From: Rhodococcus sp. OK519
GTDB taxonomy: Bacteria; Actinomycetota; Actinomycetes; Mycobacteriales; Mycobacteriaceae
Length of the DNA stretch: 64,000 nucleotides
Assembly: GCF_003051005.1 (NCBI RefSeq)
Contig: NZ_QAOW01000001.1
Span: forward strand, 868,001 to 932,000
Direction of reading: 5' to 3'
Under the pieces are notes generated by a model. It saw nothing but the letters and a program-made list of their open reading frames with translations, was not told the origin of the DNA and ran no database searches. Position 1 is the stretch's first letter; every line of letters starts with the position of its first letter. The translations under genes and the position numbers were made by a program. Below, piece by piece: positions 1-10,584 of this stretch.

Positions 1-66
1 GTCGTGGGCGACCTGTTCAACGTCGCACCGCAGCTCACCGAGGCTGTGAAGGCTCACAAGGGCTGA
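1..66 (+). CDS. etfA: Electron transfer flavoprotein alpha subunit, C-terminal end (partial)
   Basis: Only the last 21 codons and the TGA stop are present; the gene begins before the window. The tail (VVGDLFNVAPQLTEAVKAHKG) is the characteristic C-terminal end of EtfA/FixB, which holds FAD and, with EtfB, carries electrons from acyl-CoA dehydrogenases to the respiratory chain. The call is supported by the neighbours: in M. tuberculosis etfA is followed by the same acyltransferase pair, iscS and mnmA found here downstream. A strong hairpin follows the stop. The identification rests on a short stretch plus synteny. Confidence 0.8.
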   Translation, partial: VVGDLFNVAPQLTEAVKAHKG

Positions 67-86
67 TTCCAGCTCGAGCTTCCCGG

Positions 87-120
87 GAGCCCCCGTCGCC
101 GATTCCGGTGGCGGGGGCTC
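87..120 (+). terminator. Hairpin terminator after etfA
   Basis: Inverted repeat with arms at 87-100 (GAGCCCCCGTCGCC) and 107-120 (GGTGGCGGGGGCTC), 13 of 14 positions paired and a 6-base loop. It lies 20 bases after the etfA stop. There is no long T run, as is usual for actinobacterial terminators. Confidence 0.7.
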
Positions 121-147
121 TCGCGTTGTATCGGTGGCTCTGGTAGC

Positions 148-214
148 TCCCGCGCGCAGATTCGTCTCCCGCGCGCGCGATCGGTGGCGCGGGGCGTCAA
201 TTCGCGCGCAGCAC
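148..214. repeat. Nested palindrome, copy 1 of the pair flanking the first AbiEi/DUF559 gene
   Basis: This 67-bp stretch recurs at 1243-1309 with two differences (T185/G1280 and A210/G1305). It is also internally symmetric about 180.5: outer arms GCGCGC (152-157) and GCGCGC (204-209), then ATT/AAT (160-162 and 199-201), then inner arms CCCGCGC (168-174) and GCGCGGG (187-193). It overlaps the stop codon of the nuclease-like gene on the minus strand. Two such copies enclose that gene. Confidence 0.85.
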
Positions 215-1162
215 CGCGCCTAGCGGTCGTCGTCGGCCCGCGGATCGGTTCATTGCCCGACGAATCCGCGTGCCGATCACGTCCGGATGGTCGAGATCCC
301 GCCAGGTCCACCGGGCGACCTCCCAGCCCGCGTCCCGAATCCGGTCTTCGCGCTGCTTCTCCGCGAACACCGCATCGCCCGGGTCCTGCCCGCGGCGAAG
401 GTACTTGCCGTACTTGACCTTCCCGTCGAATTCGCCGACCACTCCGGCGTCGGCGAACAGGAAGTCGACGCGGCCGAGCAGCAGGCCGTCCGGGTCGAGC
501 AGTGACGCCTGGAGGTCCGGGGACGGCAGCCCCAGCGCATCGAGCGCGGCACGGCTGCGCGACTCGCCCACGCTCTCGCTGCGGCCGTCGAGGAAGGCGA
601 GCGCACGCAGCGCGGCGGGGTGACCGGGCCGGCCCGCCGCGTAGTCGAGTGCACTCCCGATCGCATCGCGCGCCAGATCGGGGTTCGCCAACGCGGCATC
701 GCCGACGACTACGGCCCGCTCGAACGGCACGGTCCGACAAAGATCTGCGACAGTGCGGGCGACTGTCGTCACCCGAGCGCCTCCTAGTTCGACGACATCG
801 TCGGTGGACAGCGGCGCACTGTGGGAGTGCAGGTGGCGGGTCCGGCGTCCGCCGCTGGACTTGTCGCGGGTGACGTGGATCCGGTCGAGGGGAATCTGCC
901 ACAGCGACAACCCGTGCAGCACCGCCGCCGACTGGTGGCTCACGACTGCGTCGCGGCTCAGGCCTGGCAGCGTTGCCGTGAGCAAGGCGCGGTGTCGGGC
1001 CCTGTCGTCGAGCAATTCCTGCGCTTCGGGTGACAGATAGCTGCCCGGGCGAAGTCGGGCCCACCCGCCGCTGCGGCAGAGCGTTCGGAGTTCGCCGTCG
1101 GTGAAGCCCCGTGCGAGGGCATCGCGCCGGAGCAGCGGGCGGTGAGTCGGTTCGTCGTCCAC
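197..1162 (-). CDS. AbiEi-like N-terminal domain / DUF559 nuclease-like protein, first copy
   Basis: Predicted 321-residue protein of unknown biological role. Residues about 10-45 (RRDALARGFTDGEL onward) resemble the winged-helix N-terminal domain of AbiEi-type antitoxins. The C-terminal third has the conserved points of a DUF559/VSR-like PD-(D/E)XK fold: GESRSR (E200), GRVDF (D233) and GEFDGKVKY (E244, K248). It is paralogous to the protein at 23054-23962, sharing these motifs and the tail around ARW-WR-L. A TTG at 1240 would extend it by 26 residues. I prefer GTG 1162 because the N-terminus then matches the paralogue and the distance to the upstream palindrome (82 bp) matches that locus (81 bp). 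No toxin partner gene is adjacent. It interrupts the etfA-acyltransferase order conserved in mycobacteria, suggesting insertion. Confidence 0.8.
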   Translation of the reverse strand: MDDEPTHRPLLRRDALARGFTDGELRTLCRSGGWARLRPGSYLSPEAQELLDDRARHRALLTATLPGLSRDAVVSHQSAAVLHGLSLWQIPLDRIHVTRDKSSGGRRTRHLHSHSAPLSTDDVVELGGARVTTVARTVADLCRTVPFERAVVVGDAALANPDLARDAIGSALDYAAGRPGHPAALRALAFLDGRSESVGESRSRAALDALGLPSPDLQASLLDPDGLLLGRVDFLFADAGVVGEFDGKVKYGKYLRRGQDPGDAVFAEKQREDRIRDAGWEVARWTWRDLDHPDVIGTRIRRAMNRSAGRRRPLGAVLRAN

Positions 1163-1211
1163 GGCGTCATCGTGCTGGACGCCGGGCGCGTCGGGACGGC
1201 CCTGCCGCAGA

Positions 1212-1240
1212 TTGTGGATGCGCGAGAAAGTTGTCCACAA
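1212..1240. promoter_or_regulatory. Inverted TGTGGA/TCCACA pair upstream of the first AbiEi/DUF559 gene
   Basis: TTGTGGA (1212-1218) and TCCACAA (1234-1240) form a perfect 7-bp inverted repeat, 22 bp between arm starts. It sits between the start codon at 1162 and the upstream palindrome. The second paralogue has the same motif in the same place (24010-24043). Candidate autoregulatory operator, by analogy with AbiEi antitoxins that bind inverted repeats. The right arm also reads as an actinobacterial DnaA-box-like TTGTCCACA. Confidence 0.5.
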
Positions 1241-1242
1241 CT

Positions 1243-1309
1243 TCCCGCGCGCAGATTCGTCTCCCGCGCGCGCGATCGGGGGCGCGGGGCGTCAATTCGC
1301 GCGCGGCAC
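1243..1309. repeat. Nested palindrome, copy 2 of the pair flanking the first AbiEi/DUF559 gene
   Basis: Direct copy of 148-214 (65 of 67 identical), in the same orientation and 1095 bp away. The two substitutions make this copy a better palindrome: G1280 and G1305 each restore a C-G pair that copy 1 lacks. It lies between the divergent starts of the nuclease-like gene (minus) and the GNAT-like acyltransferase (plus), so it is not downstream of any gene and cannot be an ordinary terminator. Confidence 0.85.
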
Positions 1310-1381
1310 GTTCACCGAAGCTGCACCGACGCGACACGCCTCCGACGCTCGGCCGCCGTACCGGCTCGATAGACCTCTGCC

Positions 1382-2212
1382 ATGACAACTTCGTCACCGG
1401 TCGAAACCGTCTACTCCGACACCGTGACCTCCGGAATCTCCGGGTCGCGCTACTCCCTCCTCGTGTCCTCCGACCGCGAACACCGTCTCGCCGCGCAGCG
1501 TCTGCGCTACAGTGTGTTCGCCTCCGAACCCGGATACGTGATCCCCGCGTCCGACGACCGTCTCGACGCCGATCGATTCGACGACTTCTGCGATCACCTG
1601 CTGGTTCGCGACAACGCGACCGATGAGTTCGTCGGCTGCTACCGGATGCTCCCGCCCGACGCGGCGGTGGCGGCGGGCGGCTACTACACCGCCACCGAGT
1701 TCGACCTCGCTGCCCTCGATCCGGCCGGACGCCGGGCGGTCGAGATGGGGCGTGCGTGCGTCGACGTCGATCACCGGTCCGGCTCGGTGCTCGCGCTCAT
1801 GTGGGCCGGCATCCTGCACTACCTGCAGCTCACCGGTCACGAGACCGTCATGGGCTGCGTCTCGGTGCCGATGCAGGACGGGCCCGGCGCCGTCGCCGGT
1901 GCGAACGTGCGCGGGGTGCGCGATTTCCTGCTGAGCCGTCATGCCGCCGATCGGTCGTCGTGGGCGCGGCCCCTGCGCCCGGTGCGGGTGGACGGCCGGC
2001 CGCTCGACGACATCGTCGCACCGCTGCGGCCGGCGGTGCCGCCGCTGCTGCGTGGCTACCTGCGGTTGGGGGCGAAGATCTGCGGGGAACCCGCGCACGA
2101 CCCGGACTTCGGTGTCGCTGATTTCGTGGCCCTGCAGAGCCTGCACGACGCCGACGTCCGCTACCTCGAACGGTTGCGGCGGGCGTCGGCGACCTTCGAG
2201 GCTGCAGCGTGA
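1382..2212 (+). CDS. GNAT-type acyltransferase, OlsB-like (ornithine lipid / acyl-ACP type)
   Basis: A 276-residue protein of the family that includes OlsB-like N-acyltransferases and hemolysin-type GNATs; orthologue by position of M. tuberculosis Rv3027c. Visible family features are the early RLAAQRLRYSVF segment, the cofactor-side core around CYRMLPPDAA and the EMGRACVDVDHRSG block. Such enzymes move an acyl chain from acyl-carrier protein or CoA to an amine. The substrate here is not shown by the sequence. The ATG at 1382 is the first good start and its stop overlaps the next gene by 4 bp (GTGA), indicating translational coupling with the PlsC-like acyltransferase. The pair may act in sequence, as OlsB and OlsA do in ornithine lipid synthesis; that is inference. 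Confidence 0.75.
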   Translation: MTTSSPVETVYSDTVTSGISGSRYSLLVSSDREHRLAAQRLRYSVFASEPGYVIPASDDRLDADRFDDFCDHLLVRDNATDEFVGCYRMLPPDAAVAAGGYYTATEFDLAALDPAGRRAVEMGRACVDVDHRSGSVLALMWAGILHYLQLTGHETVMGCVSVPMQDGPGAVAGANVRGVRDFLLSRHAADRSSWARPLRPVRVDGRPLDDIVAPLRPAVPPLLRGYLRLGAKICGEPAHDPDFGVADFVALQSLHDADVRYLERLRRASATFEAAA

Positions 2213-3057
2213 TTCACCCCTGGCTGCCGACGAGCCCGTGCGGCGAGGGATGTCTGCCGTCGGGGCGGGATCGGGTGTCCGTACCGACGGTGTGCGGGCG
2301 GTGGGCGATGCTGACGGTGGTGGCGTCGAGCGTGCTGCTGTTCCCGCTGCTGCGTGCACTCCCGGCTGCGACACGCGCCCAGTGGAACCGGCGGCTGGCC
2401 CGGGCCGCGCTGCGCAGCATCGGGATTCGCGTCGACATCGGGGCGCCTGACCTGCGAGTGCCGGGCGGCACCTTGGTCGTGGCGGGCCACGTGTCGTGGC
2501 TCGACGTGCTGGTCCTCGCGGCGGTGGCGCCCGGGCGGTTCGTCGCCCGTGCCGACCTGGTGACCTGGCCGCTGCTGGGTGCGGTGGCCCGTCGGGTGCG
2601 GGTCATCCCGATCGAGCGCGACCGATTGCGCCGGCTGCCCGACACGGTGGCCGCCGTCCGGGACCGGTTGTCGGCCGGGGAGACGGTGATCGCCTTCCCC
2701 GAGGGGACCACGTGGTGCGGGCGGGCGTTCGGGCGCTTCCGGCCCGCGCTGTTCCAGGCAGCGATCGACGCACAGAGACCGGTGCTGCCGCTGGCGGTGG
2801 CGTACGTCGACGCGACAGGTTCGGGGTCGACGCTGCCTGCGTTCGTCGGCGCCGACACGATCGGGGCGTCGATGGGCCGAATCATCCGCAGTCGGGGGCT
2901 GCGCGCAACGGTCACTCCGGGGGAGTTGCAGGGCCCGGGCTCCGATCGGCGTGAGCTGGCGAACCGCTGCGAACGGCAGGTGCGCCGGGGTTCCCACGCC
3001 GTCACCGACCGTCTGCTCGCTCGGCTGGACGGGCCCGCCCACGTGCGCGCTGCGTGA
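2209..3057 (+). CDS. PlsC-like lysophospholipid acyltransferase
   Basis: A 282-residue 1-acylglycerol-3-phosphate O-acyltransferase family protein, orthologue by position of Rv3026c. It shows the catalytic HX4D box (HVSWLD, residues about 95-100) and the FPEGTT substrate-binding box, in the right order, after a hydrophobic N-terminal stretch (MLTVVASSVLLFPLLRAL) that could anchor it in the membrane. It would acylate a lysolipid using acyl-CoA or acyl-ACP. It starts at GTG 2209, overlapping the stop of the preceding acyltransferase. A later in-frame start near the MLTVV segment is possible, since the first 30 residues look poorly conserved in character. Confidence 0.8.
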   Translation: MIHPWLPTSPCGEGCLPSGRDRVSVPTVCGRWAMLTVVASSVLLFPLLRALPAATRAQWNRRLARAALRSIGIRVDIGAPDLRVPGGTLVVAGHVSWLDVLVLAAVAPGRFVARADLVTWPLLGAVARRVRVIPIERDRLRRLPDTVAAVRDRLSAGETVIAFPEGTTWCGRAFGRFRPALFQAAIDAQRPVLPLAVAYVDATGSGSTLPAFVGADTIGASMGRIIRSRGLRATVTPGELQGPGSDRRELANRCERQVRRGSHAVTDRLLARLDGPAHVRAA

Positions 3058-3111
3058 CGGGGATCTCCGGCCGCGTGGGAGTCCGGCACCACGGGCTATC
3101 CTTGTCGGGTC

Positions 3112-4338
3112 ATGATCTCGCCTGCCCCCAGCTCAGCGGTCTACCTCGACCATGCCGCGACCACACCCGTGTACCCGGCCACGATCGAGGCGATGACCGA
3201 GGTCTTCGCGACGGTGGGTAACGCCTCGTCACTGCACGGATCGGGTCGTTCGGCCCGGCGCCGCATCGAGGAGGCCCGCGAGTCCATCGCAGCGTGTCTC
3301 GGGGCTCGCCCGTCCGAGGTGATCTTCACATCCGGCGGCACCGAGAGCGACAACCTCGCCGTCAAGGGCATCTACTGGGCCCGGCGCGACGCCGATCCGA
3401 AGCGCACCCGCATCCTCGCCAGCGCCGTCGAACATCACGCCGTGCTCGACGCCGTCGAGTGGCTCGTCGCGCACGAGGGCGCCCAGGTGACGTGGCTGCC
3501 CGTCGACGCAGACGGTGCTGTCGATCCCGACGTCGTGCGTGCTGAACTGGCCGTGCACGCCGAGGAGACGGCTCTCGTGACCGTGATGTGGGCGAACAAC
3601 GAAGTCGGCACCATCAATCCCATCGCCGAGATCGCCGCGATCGCGTCCGAGTACGGCGTCCCGATCCATTCCGACGCGGTCCAGGCCGCGGCGCACCTGC
3701 CGATCGACTTCGCGGCGAGCGGGCTCTCGGCACTGAGCATCGCCGCGCACAAGTTCGGTGGACCGCAGGGCGTCGGTGCGCTGTTGCTCGGACGTCAGGT
3801 GCCGTGCGTGCCGCTGTCGCACGGCGGTGGCCACGAACGCGATCTGCGCTCCGGCACGCAGGACACCGCGTCGATCGTCGGCCTCGCGTCCGCGCTGCGG
3901 ATCACGACCTCCGAGATGGAGGCGCGCGGCGCCGAGCTGATCGCCTTGCGGGACAGCCTGATCGAGGGCGTTCAGGGCATCGTGCCCGACGCGGTCCTCA
4001 ACGGTCCGGCAGGTTCGCGGCGGCTGCAGAGACTTCCTGGCAACGCGCACTTCACCTTCCCCGGCTGCGAGGGCGACTCGCTGTTGATGCTGCTCGACGT
4101 CGCGGGCGTCGAGTGCTCCACGGGGTCGGCATGTACCGCAGGGGTCGCGAGCGCGAGTCACGTGCTGACCGCAATGGGGGTCGACCCCGTCGTCGCGCGC
4201 GGATCGCTCCGCTTCTCGTTGGGGCACACGTCGACCGAGCAGGACGTCGAGACGCTGCTGTCCGCTCTGCCGCAGGTGATCGAACGCGCCCGCGCCGCCG
4301 GACTGGCGAGCGCCGGTGCCCGAGGAGGGAATCGTTAG
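3112..4338 (+). CDS. iscS: Cysteine desulfurase
   Basis: A 408-residue class V aminotransferase-fold PLP enzyme that removes sulfur from L-cysteine as enzyme-bound persulfide. It shows the N-terminal YLDHAATTP, the PLP region SGGTESDN and VEHHAVL, the PLP lysine in AAHKFGG (K214) and the catalytic cysteine in STGSAC (C341), all typical of the IscS/NifS group. The stop is immediately followed by the mnmA start with no gap. This fits its best-known partner role here, supplying sulfur for 2-thiouridine in tRNA, besides Fe-S cluster assembly. It corresponds to Rv3025c in the same order. Confidence 0.95.
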   Translation: MISPAPSSAVYLDHAATTPVYPATIEAMTEVFATVGNASSLHGSGRSARRRIEEARESIAACLGARPSEVIFTSGGTESDNLAVKGIYWARRDADPKRTRILASAVEHHAVLDAVEWLVAHEGAQVTWLPVDADGAVDPDVVRAELAVHAEETALVTVMWANNEVGTINPIAEIAAIASEYGVPIHSDAVQAAAHLPIDFAASGLSALSIAAHKFGGPQGVGALLLGRQVPCVPLSHGGGHERDLRSGTQDTASIVGLASALRITTSEMEARGAELIALRDSLIEGVQGIVPDAVLNGPAGSRRLQRLPGNAHFTFPGCEGDSLLMLLDVAGVECSTGSACTAGVASASHVLTAMGVDPVVARGSLRFSLGHTSTEQDVETLLSALPQVIERARAAGLASAGARGGNR

Positions 4339-5427
4339 ATGCGAGTTCTGGCAGCGATGAGCGGCGGAGTGGACTCTGCTGTCGCGGCGGCACGGGCGGT
4401 GGCTGCCGGTCACGACGTCGTGGGTGTGCACCTGGCGCTCTCGACCGCACCGGGCACACTGCGCACGGGTTCGCGTGGCTGCTGCTCCAAAGAGGACGCC
4501 GGTGACGCCAAGCGGGCTGCCGATGTGCTCGGAATCCCCTTCTATGTCTGGGATTTCGCGGATCGTTTCAAGGAAGACGTGATCGACGATTTCGTCGAGT
4601 CCTATGCCGCGGGCGAGACCCCCAATCCGTGCCTGCGCTGCAACGAGAAGATCAAGTTCGCGGCGCTCGCCGACCGCGCGTATGCGCTGGGCTTCGACGC
4701 CGTCGCCACCGGGCACTACGCGCGACTCCAGGACGGCGTGCTGCGCCGCGCGGTCGACGCAGACAAGGACCAGTCGTACGTGCTCGCGGTGCTCACCGAG
4801 GATCAGCTGTCTCGGGCGATGTTCCCGATCGGTGACACCCCGAAGGAACAGATCCGCGAGGAGGCGGCGGAGCGTGGCCTCGCCGTCGCGAACAAGCCGG
4901 ACAGCCACGACATCTGCTTCATCCCGTCCGGTGACACGCGGGCCTTCCTCGGCGCGAAGATCGGCATCCGGCCCGGCGCGGTCGTCGACGCCGACACCGG
5001 TGAGGTGCTGGCGCAGCACGAGGGCGTGCACGGGTTCACGATCGGCCAGCGCAAGGGACTCGGTGTGCAGGGCCCGGCTGCCGATGGCCAGCCCCGCTAC
5101 GTGACGTCGATCGAACCCGACACCGGCACCGTGCGGGTCGGTTCGGCCACCCGACTCGAGGTGTGGACCATCACCGCCGACCGCGCGATCTGGACGTCGG
5201 GGCAGGCACCCGTCGGCCCGGTCGAGTGCGTCGTGCAGGTGCGCGCGCACGGCGGGACAGCGCGCGCAGTGGCCGAAGAAGTCGACGGCGGCATCGTCGT
5301 GCAGTTGTCGGAGCCGCTGACGGGTGTCGCGAAGGGCCAGGCCGTGGTGCTGTACCGGCCGGATGCGGCCGGCGACGTCGTGATCGGCAGCGGCACCATC
5401 GCGGGCACGTCGTCGGACCGGTCGTGA
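4339..5427 (+). CDS. mnmA: tRNA-specific 2-thiouridylase
   Basis: A 362-residue enzyme that thiolates U34 in tRNA-Lys, -Glu and -Gln, using sulfur relayed from IscS and ATP to activate the base. The PP-loop SGGVDS is at residues 8-13. The two catalytic cysteines are visible as NPCLRCNEK (nucleophile, about C101) and HDICFIPSG (about C193), and the C-terminal beta domain carries FTIGQRKGL. It starts directly after the iscS stop and ends overlapping the next start, so the three genes form one operon. tRNA-Glu and tRNA-Gln genes, its substrates, lie further along in this window. Confidence 0.96.
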   Translation: MRVLAAMSGGVDSAVAAARAVAAGHDVVGVHLALSTAPGTLRTGSRGCCSKEDAGDAKRAADVLGIPFYVWDFADRFKEDVIDDFVESYAAGETPNPCLRCNEKIKFAALADRAYALGFDAVATGHYARLQDGVLRRAVDADKDQSYVLAVLTEDQLSRAMFPIGDTPKEQIREEAAERGLAVANKPDSHDICFIPSGDTRAFLGAKIGIRPGAVVDADTGEVLAQHEGVHGFTIGQRKGLGVQGPAADGQPRYVTSIEPDTGTVRVGSATRLEVWTITADRAIWTSGQAPVGPVECVVQVRAHGGTARAVAEEVDGGIVVQLSEPLTGVAKGQAVVLYRPDAAGDVVIGSGTIAGTSSDRS

Positions 5428-6455
5428 CGGACCTCCGGGTTCCCGTCGGTGTCGCGACGGGCGTCGGATCGTGGCCGGGTACCGATCCGCGCGAGGCGGC
5501 GGAGATCGTTGTCGGTGAGGTCGCAGCGCTGCCCCACCTGGTCGAGCTTCCGGCGCGTGGCCTCGGCGCCGACATGATCGGCCGTGCCGCTGCGCTGTTG
5601 ATCGACATGCCGCTCGACACCTCCACCTCCGGATACCGTCTGGCGCAGCGGGTCGGCCCGATGACCCGGACCGCTCGGGATCTGCTGGCCCGGGATCTCG
5701 ATGCCTTCGAGGAGGCGTGGGAGCTGGCTGGGCGCCGCGGCACGGAGCAGCCGGTGAAGGTGCAGGCGGTGGGACCGCTGACGCTGGCCTCGCAGGTCGA
5801 GCGCTTCGGCGGCCACCGGGTTCTCACCGATCGCGGCGCGATGCGGGATCTGACGGAGTCGCTCGCCGAGGGCATAGCGGCGCACGCCGCCGCCGCCGCC
5901 CGCCGCTTCGAGTCGCCCATCGTCGTCCAGCTCGACGAGCCCGCGCTGCCCGCGGTCCTCGCCGGCTCGCTGCCGGGTGTCTCGATCCTGCAGGCTCCGC
6001 CCGCGCTGCCCGAGCCCGAGGCCCTGCACTTCCTGCAGCAGGCGATCGAACGGATCGGTGCTCCGGTCCTGGTGCACTGCTGCGCGTCCGACGTTCCGTG
6101 GGGTCTGCTGCGCCGCAGCGGCGCGACGATGGTCGGGTTCGACGTGAGTACCCTGCGCACCCGTGATCTGGACGGCATCGGCAACCTGCTCGACGCCGGC
6201 GTCGACCTGGCGCTGGGTCTGGTACCCACCACTGCGCCGGAGCGCATACTCGGCTGGCGGGAGCTGGCCGAACCGGCGACCCGATTGCTGGACCGGCTCG
6301 GGTTCTCGCGTGAGCTGCTCACGTCGCGCGTGGCCGTCACACCCGCGTGCGGACTGGCGGGCGCGAGCCTCGACTGGGCGCGTTCGGCGCTGCGGTCGTC
6401 GAGCGAGCTGACCCGCGCCTTCGCCGACGGCGCCGACCCGTCCGAGACGCCCTGA
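5424..6455 (+). CDS. MetE C-terminal-like (cobalamin-independent methionine synthase family) protein
   Basis: A 343-residue protein resembling the C-terminal, zinc-binding barrel of MetE without the N-terminal half. The pattern [21 protein letters not shown] and TPACGLAG gives His/Cys/Cys residues in the places of the MetE zinc ligands. Actinobacterial genomes annotate this as a methionine synthase of the vitamin-B12-independent type, but full MetE activity is not assured for so short a protein. GTG 5424 is the likely start: it overlaps the mnmA stop by 4 bp, and upstream frame extension would run inside mnmA. Its place after mnmA may be operon convenience rather than shared pathway. Confidence 0.75.
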   Translation: MTDLRVPVGVATGVGSWPGTDPREAAEIVVGEVAALPHLVELPARGLGADMIGRAAALLIDMPLDTSTSGYRLAQRVGPMTRTARDLLARDLDAFEEAWELAGRRGTEQPVKVQAVGPLTLASQVERFGGHRVLTDRGAMRDLTESLAEGIAAHAAAAARRFESPIVVQLDEPALPAVLAGSLPGVSILQAPPALPEPEALHFLQQAIERIGAPVLVHCCASDVPWGLLRRSGATMVGFDVSTLRTRDLDGIGNLLDAGVDLALGLVPTTAPERILGWRELAEPATRLLDRLGFSRELLTSRVAVTPACGLAGASLDWARSALRSSSELTRAFADGADPSETP

Positions 6456-6496
6456 ACGGTTTCGCGTCGGCAATATCTGTCGTGCCACTGCGATAA

Positions 6497-8611
<2,115 letters not shown>

Positions 8612-8955
8612 CGGTCGGCGGGCAGAAAGCACAGCGCGACACGAACATTCACACCGACAGCGGGTCGTTGTCTACGTGATGAACACCACGCTACGACGCG
8701 ATGTCGTTGAGCGCTGGTTTGCGGTGGGCGAGACGCGGGGGCGTTCGGGAGTTGATCCACAGAGCCGGCGGGAAAGCATCGATCCTGGTCGGAGTCGGTT
8801 CGGGTGTGGTGCGACGCATGTAACGGATGGGTTCGCCGGGGCGATCCCGGCGAGACGGACCGGCTGGTCCGAGTGTGGTGGGCGTCTCATTTCCCCCGCT
8901 CGGAGCGTCTGAATCGGTTTTTTCGCGGAGGGGAGTGGCTGACATAGTGACGCCC
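8612..8955. other. Intergenic stretch between ligA and a GNAT gene, no gene recognised
   Basis: 344 bp with no convincing coding region on either strand. It contains a short perfect hairpin at 8833-8853 (TCGCCGGG / CCCGGCGA), a lone TTGATCCACAGA at 8752-8763 reminiscent of the TCCACA motif at the DUF559 loci, and a T6 run near 8920. It could hold a ligA terminator and the GNAT promoter, or the remains of a lost gene; I cannot tell which. Confidence 0.4.
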
Positions 8956-9444
8956 ATGATCGATATCCGTACCGCCACCCCCGCCGACTACGACGCCGTG
9001 GGAACGCTCACCGCCGACGTCTACATCGGGGGCGGCTTCGTGTCGGAGGCCGACGGGTACGCGGACCGTCTGCGCGACACCGCGTCCCGCGCGGAGCATG
9101 CCGATGTGGTCGTCGCGGTTGTCGACGACGAGATCGTCGGATCGGTGACGATCGCCGCACCCGAGTCGCCGTTCGCGGACGTCGCGGAGACGGGCGAACT
9201 GGAGTTCCGCATGCTCGCGGTCGCGCAGTCGGCCCGTGGCAAGGGCGTCGGGTCGGCGCTGGTGCGGCACGTGCTCGATGTCGCGTACGAGCGCGGCGAC
9301 CGCGCCGTCGTGATCTCGACGCAGGCCGACATGGTCGAAGCCCGTCGCATCTACGACCGCAGTGGCTTCGTGGCGGCTCCCGAGCGGGACTGGGCCCCGG
9401 TGCCGGGCACCGAACTCACCGCGCTGGTTCGTGAACTGGTCTAG
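8956..9444 (+). CDS. GNAT family N-acetyltransferase
   Basis: A 162-residue single-domain acetyltransferase. The acetyl-CoA pyrophosphate loop is clear as QSARGKGVGSALV (the R-x-x-G-x-G/A pattern), preceded by the beta-strand motif ELEFRMLAV. The substrate is unknown. ATG 8956 starts the GNAT fold directly (MIDIRTATPADYDAV); longer frames upstream have no fold features. It is convergent with the ACT-domain gene, with only three bases between the two stops. It is not part of the mycobacterial order I recall here, so it may be a lineage-specific insertion beside ligA. Confidence 0.85.
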   Translation: MIDIRTATPADYDAVGTLTADVYIGGGFVSEADGYADRLRDTASRAEHADVVVAVVDDEIVGSVTIAAPESPFADVAETGELEFRMLAVAQSARGKGVGSALVRHVLDVAYERGDRAVVISTQADMVEARRIYDRSGFVAAPERDWAPVPGTELTALVRELV

Positions 9445-9447
9445 GGC

Positions 9448-10098
9448 TCAGCCGAGGACGGTCGCGACGATGCCGGCGAGGTAGCCCAGTCGCGCAACCT
9501 CCGACGGCCGGAACTCGGGTCCGCCGGAGCGCCCGAGGAGCAGGACCTTGCTGCTGTTGCCGAGCGGCGCGGCGGCGAGGGCGGTGTCCATGTCACGCCA
9601 CGATTGCGGAACCCACTCTGCCTCGCCGTCGAGGGCGGTCGCCTTCGCGAGCGGCATCCACGGCGCATCACCGGCGTGCGTCTCGGGGGCGCTGGGGCTG
9701 CCGACGACGCGGAACGCCCCGTGCGGGCCCAGATCCATGACCGTGGACCAGCCGACCCGCAGCACACGCGGCGCTCCGTCGACCAGCACCTGCAGTCGGT
9801 CGGAGCGCGCCGTCGCGACGTTGTCGATGAGTTCGAGTTCGCGGTGGGTGTCGAGGATGCCGGAGTACGGGCGGATCGAGTCGACCCGGACGTCGGGCAG
9901 GTGTTCGGCTGCGGTGATGAGGGTGTCCGGCAGCGATCCGGTCGCGACGTCCACCACGAGATCGTCGACGGCGAATCCGGAGCCGCGCTCGACGACGTCG
10001 AGCGAGAGGATGTCCGCGCCGACCGAGCCGAGCGCGACGGCGAGTGCGCCGAGGCTGCCGGGACGGTCGGGCAGCTGGACGCGCAGCAGGTAGGACAC
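9448..10098 (-). CDS. ACT-domain protein (Rv3013-like)
   Basis: A 216-residue protein with an N-terminal ACT domain (SYLLRVQLPDRPGSLGALA), the fold that binds amino acids in regulators of metabolism. The segment ADILSLDVVERG and the remainder are conserved in mycobacteria as Rv3013, which also lies between ligA and gatC. The function is not known. GTG 10098 is chosen because it begins the ACT strand and is preceded by GGAAAGG at a suitable distance, while the longer frame adds 13 residues without a ribosome site. It is divergent from gatC, so the 187-bp gap holds both promoters. Confidence 0.8.
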   Translation of the reverse strand: MSYLLRVQLPDRPGSLGALAVALGSVGADILSLDVVERGSGFAVDDLVVDVATGSLPDTLITAAEHLPDVRVDSIRPYSGILDTHRELELIDNVATARSDRLQVLVDGAPRVLRVGWSTVMDLGPHGAFRVVGSPSAPETHAGDAPWMPLAKATALDGEAEWVPQSWRDMDTALAAAPLGNSSKVLLLGRSGGPEFRPSEVARLGYLAGIVATVLG

Positions 10099-10284
10099 GT
10101 GCGGCCTTTCCAATCGATCGAAGCCTGGCTTCGACACCGAGGAAGGGACACGGTGCGAGCCCCCGCCTCCACCATCATTTCACCCCGGTCCGGTGCCTGC
10201 TCGGGTGACGGGCTGCACGGCCCGCCTCGGTCACGCTCTAGGCTGGTGGGAACGTTCACTCCGACCTGAAAGGGGTCACCGAAG

Positions 10285-10584
10285 GTGCCTGCCATCTCCC
10301 GTGACGAGGTCGCCCACCTCGCCCGGCTGTCCCGGCTTGCCCTGACCGACGCCGAACTCGACGAGTTCGCCGGTCAGCTGGATTCGATTCTCAGCCATGT
10401 GAAGGCGGTGTCCGAGGTCGCGGCAGATGATGTCCCCGCCACCGCGAACCCCAACCCGGTCGTCAACGTGACCCGGCCCGACGTCATCGTCCCGGGCCTC
10501 ACGCCCGAGCAGGCGCTGTCCGGTGCCCCGGCCGTCGAAGAGGACCGGTTCGCCGTTCCGCAGATCTTGGGAGAGGGCGAATGA
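10285..10584 (+). CDS. gatC: Asp-tRNA(Asn)/Glu-tRNA(Gln) amidotransferase subunit C
   Basis: A 99-residue GatC, the small subunit that clamps GatA and GatB together. It shows the family start [19 protein letters not shown] and the tail [14 protein letters not shown] start preceded by GAAAGGGGTCACC. It overlaps gatA by 4 bp (ATGA), so the two are translated together. GatCAB converts Glu-tRNA(Gln) and, where needed, Asp-tRNA(Asn) into the amidated forms. gatB lies 6 kb downstream after pfkA, the same split arrangement as in M. tuberculosis. Confidence 0.95.
   Translation: MPAISRDEVAHLARLSRLALTDAELDEFAGQLDSILSHVKAVSEVAADDVPATANPNPVVNVTRPDVIVPGLTPEQALSGAPAVEEDRFAVPQILGEGE

Noticed and set aside
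197-1162. AbiEii-type toxin partner next to the AbiEi-like genes
   Set aside because: Neighbouring genes are EtfA, a GNAT-like acyltransferase, DoxX and IlvD; none resembles a nucleotidyltransferase toxin.
1231-1239. TTGTCCACA as a DnaA box marking a replication origin
   Set aside because: Only isolated boxes occur and dnaA, dnaN or a box cluster is absent. The motif recurs as an inverted pair at the DUF559 genes, which suggests a local operator.
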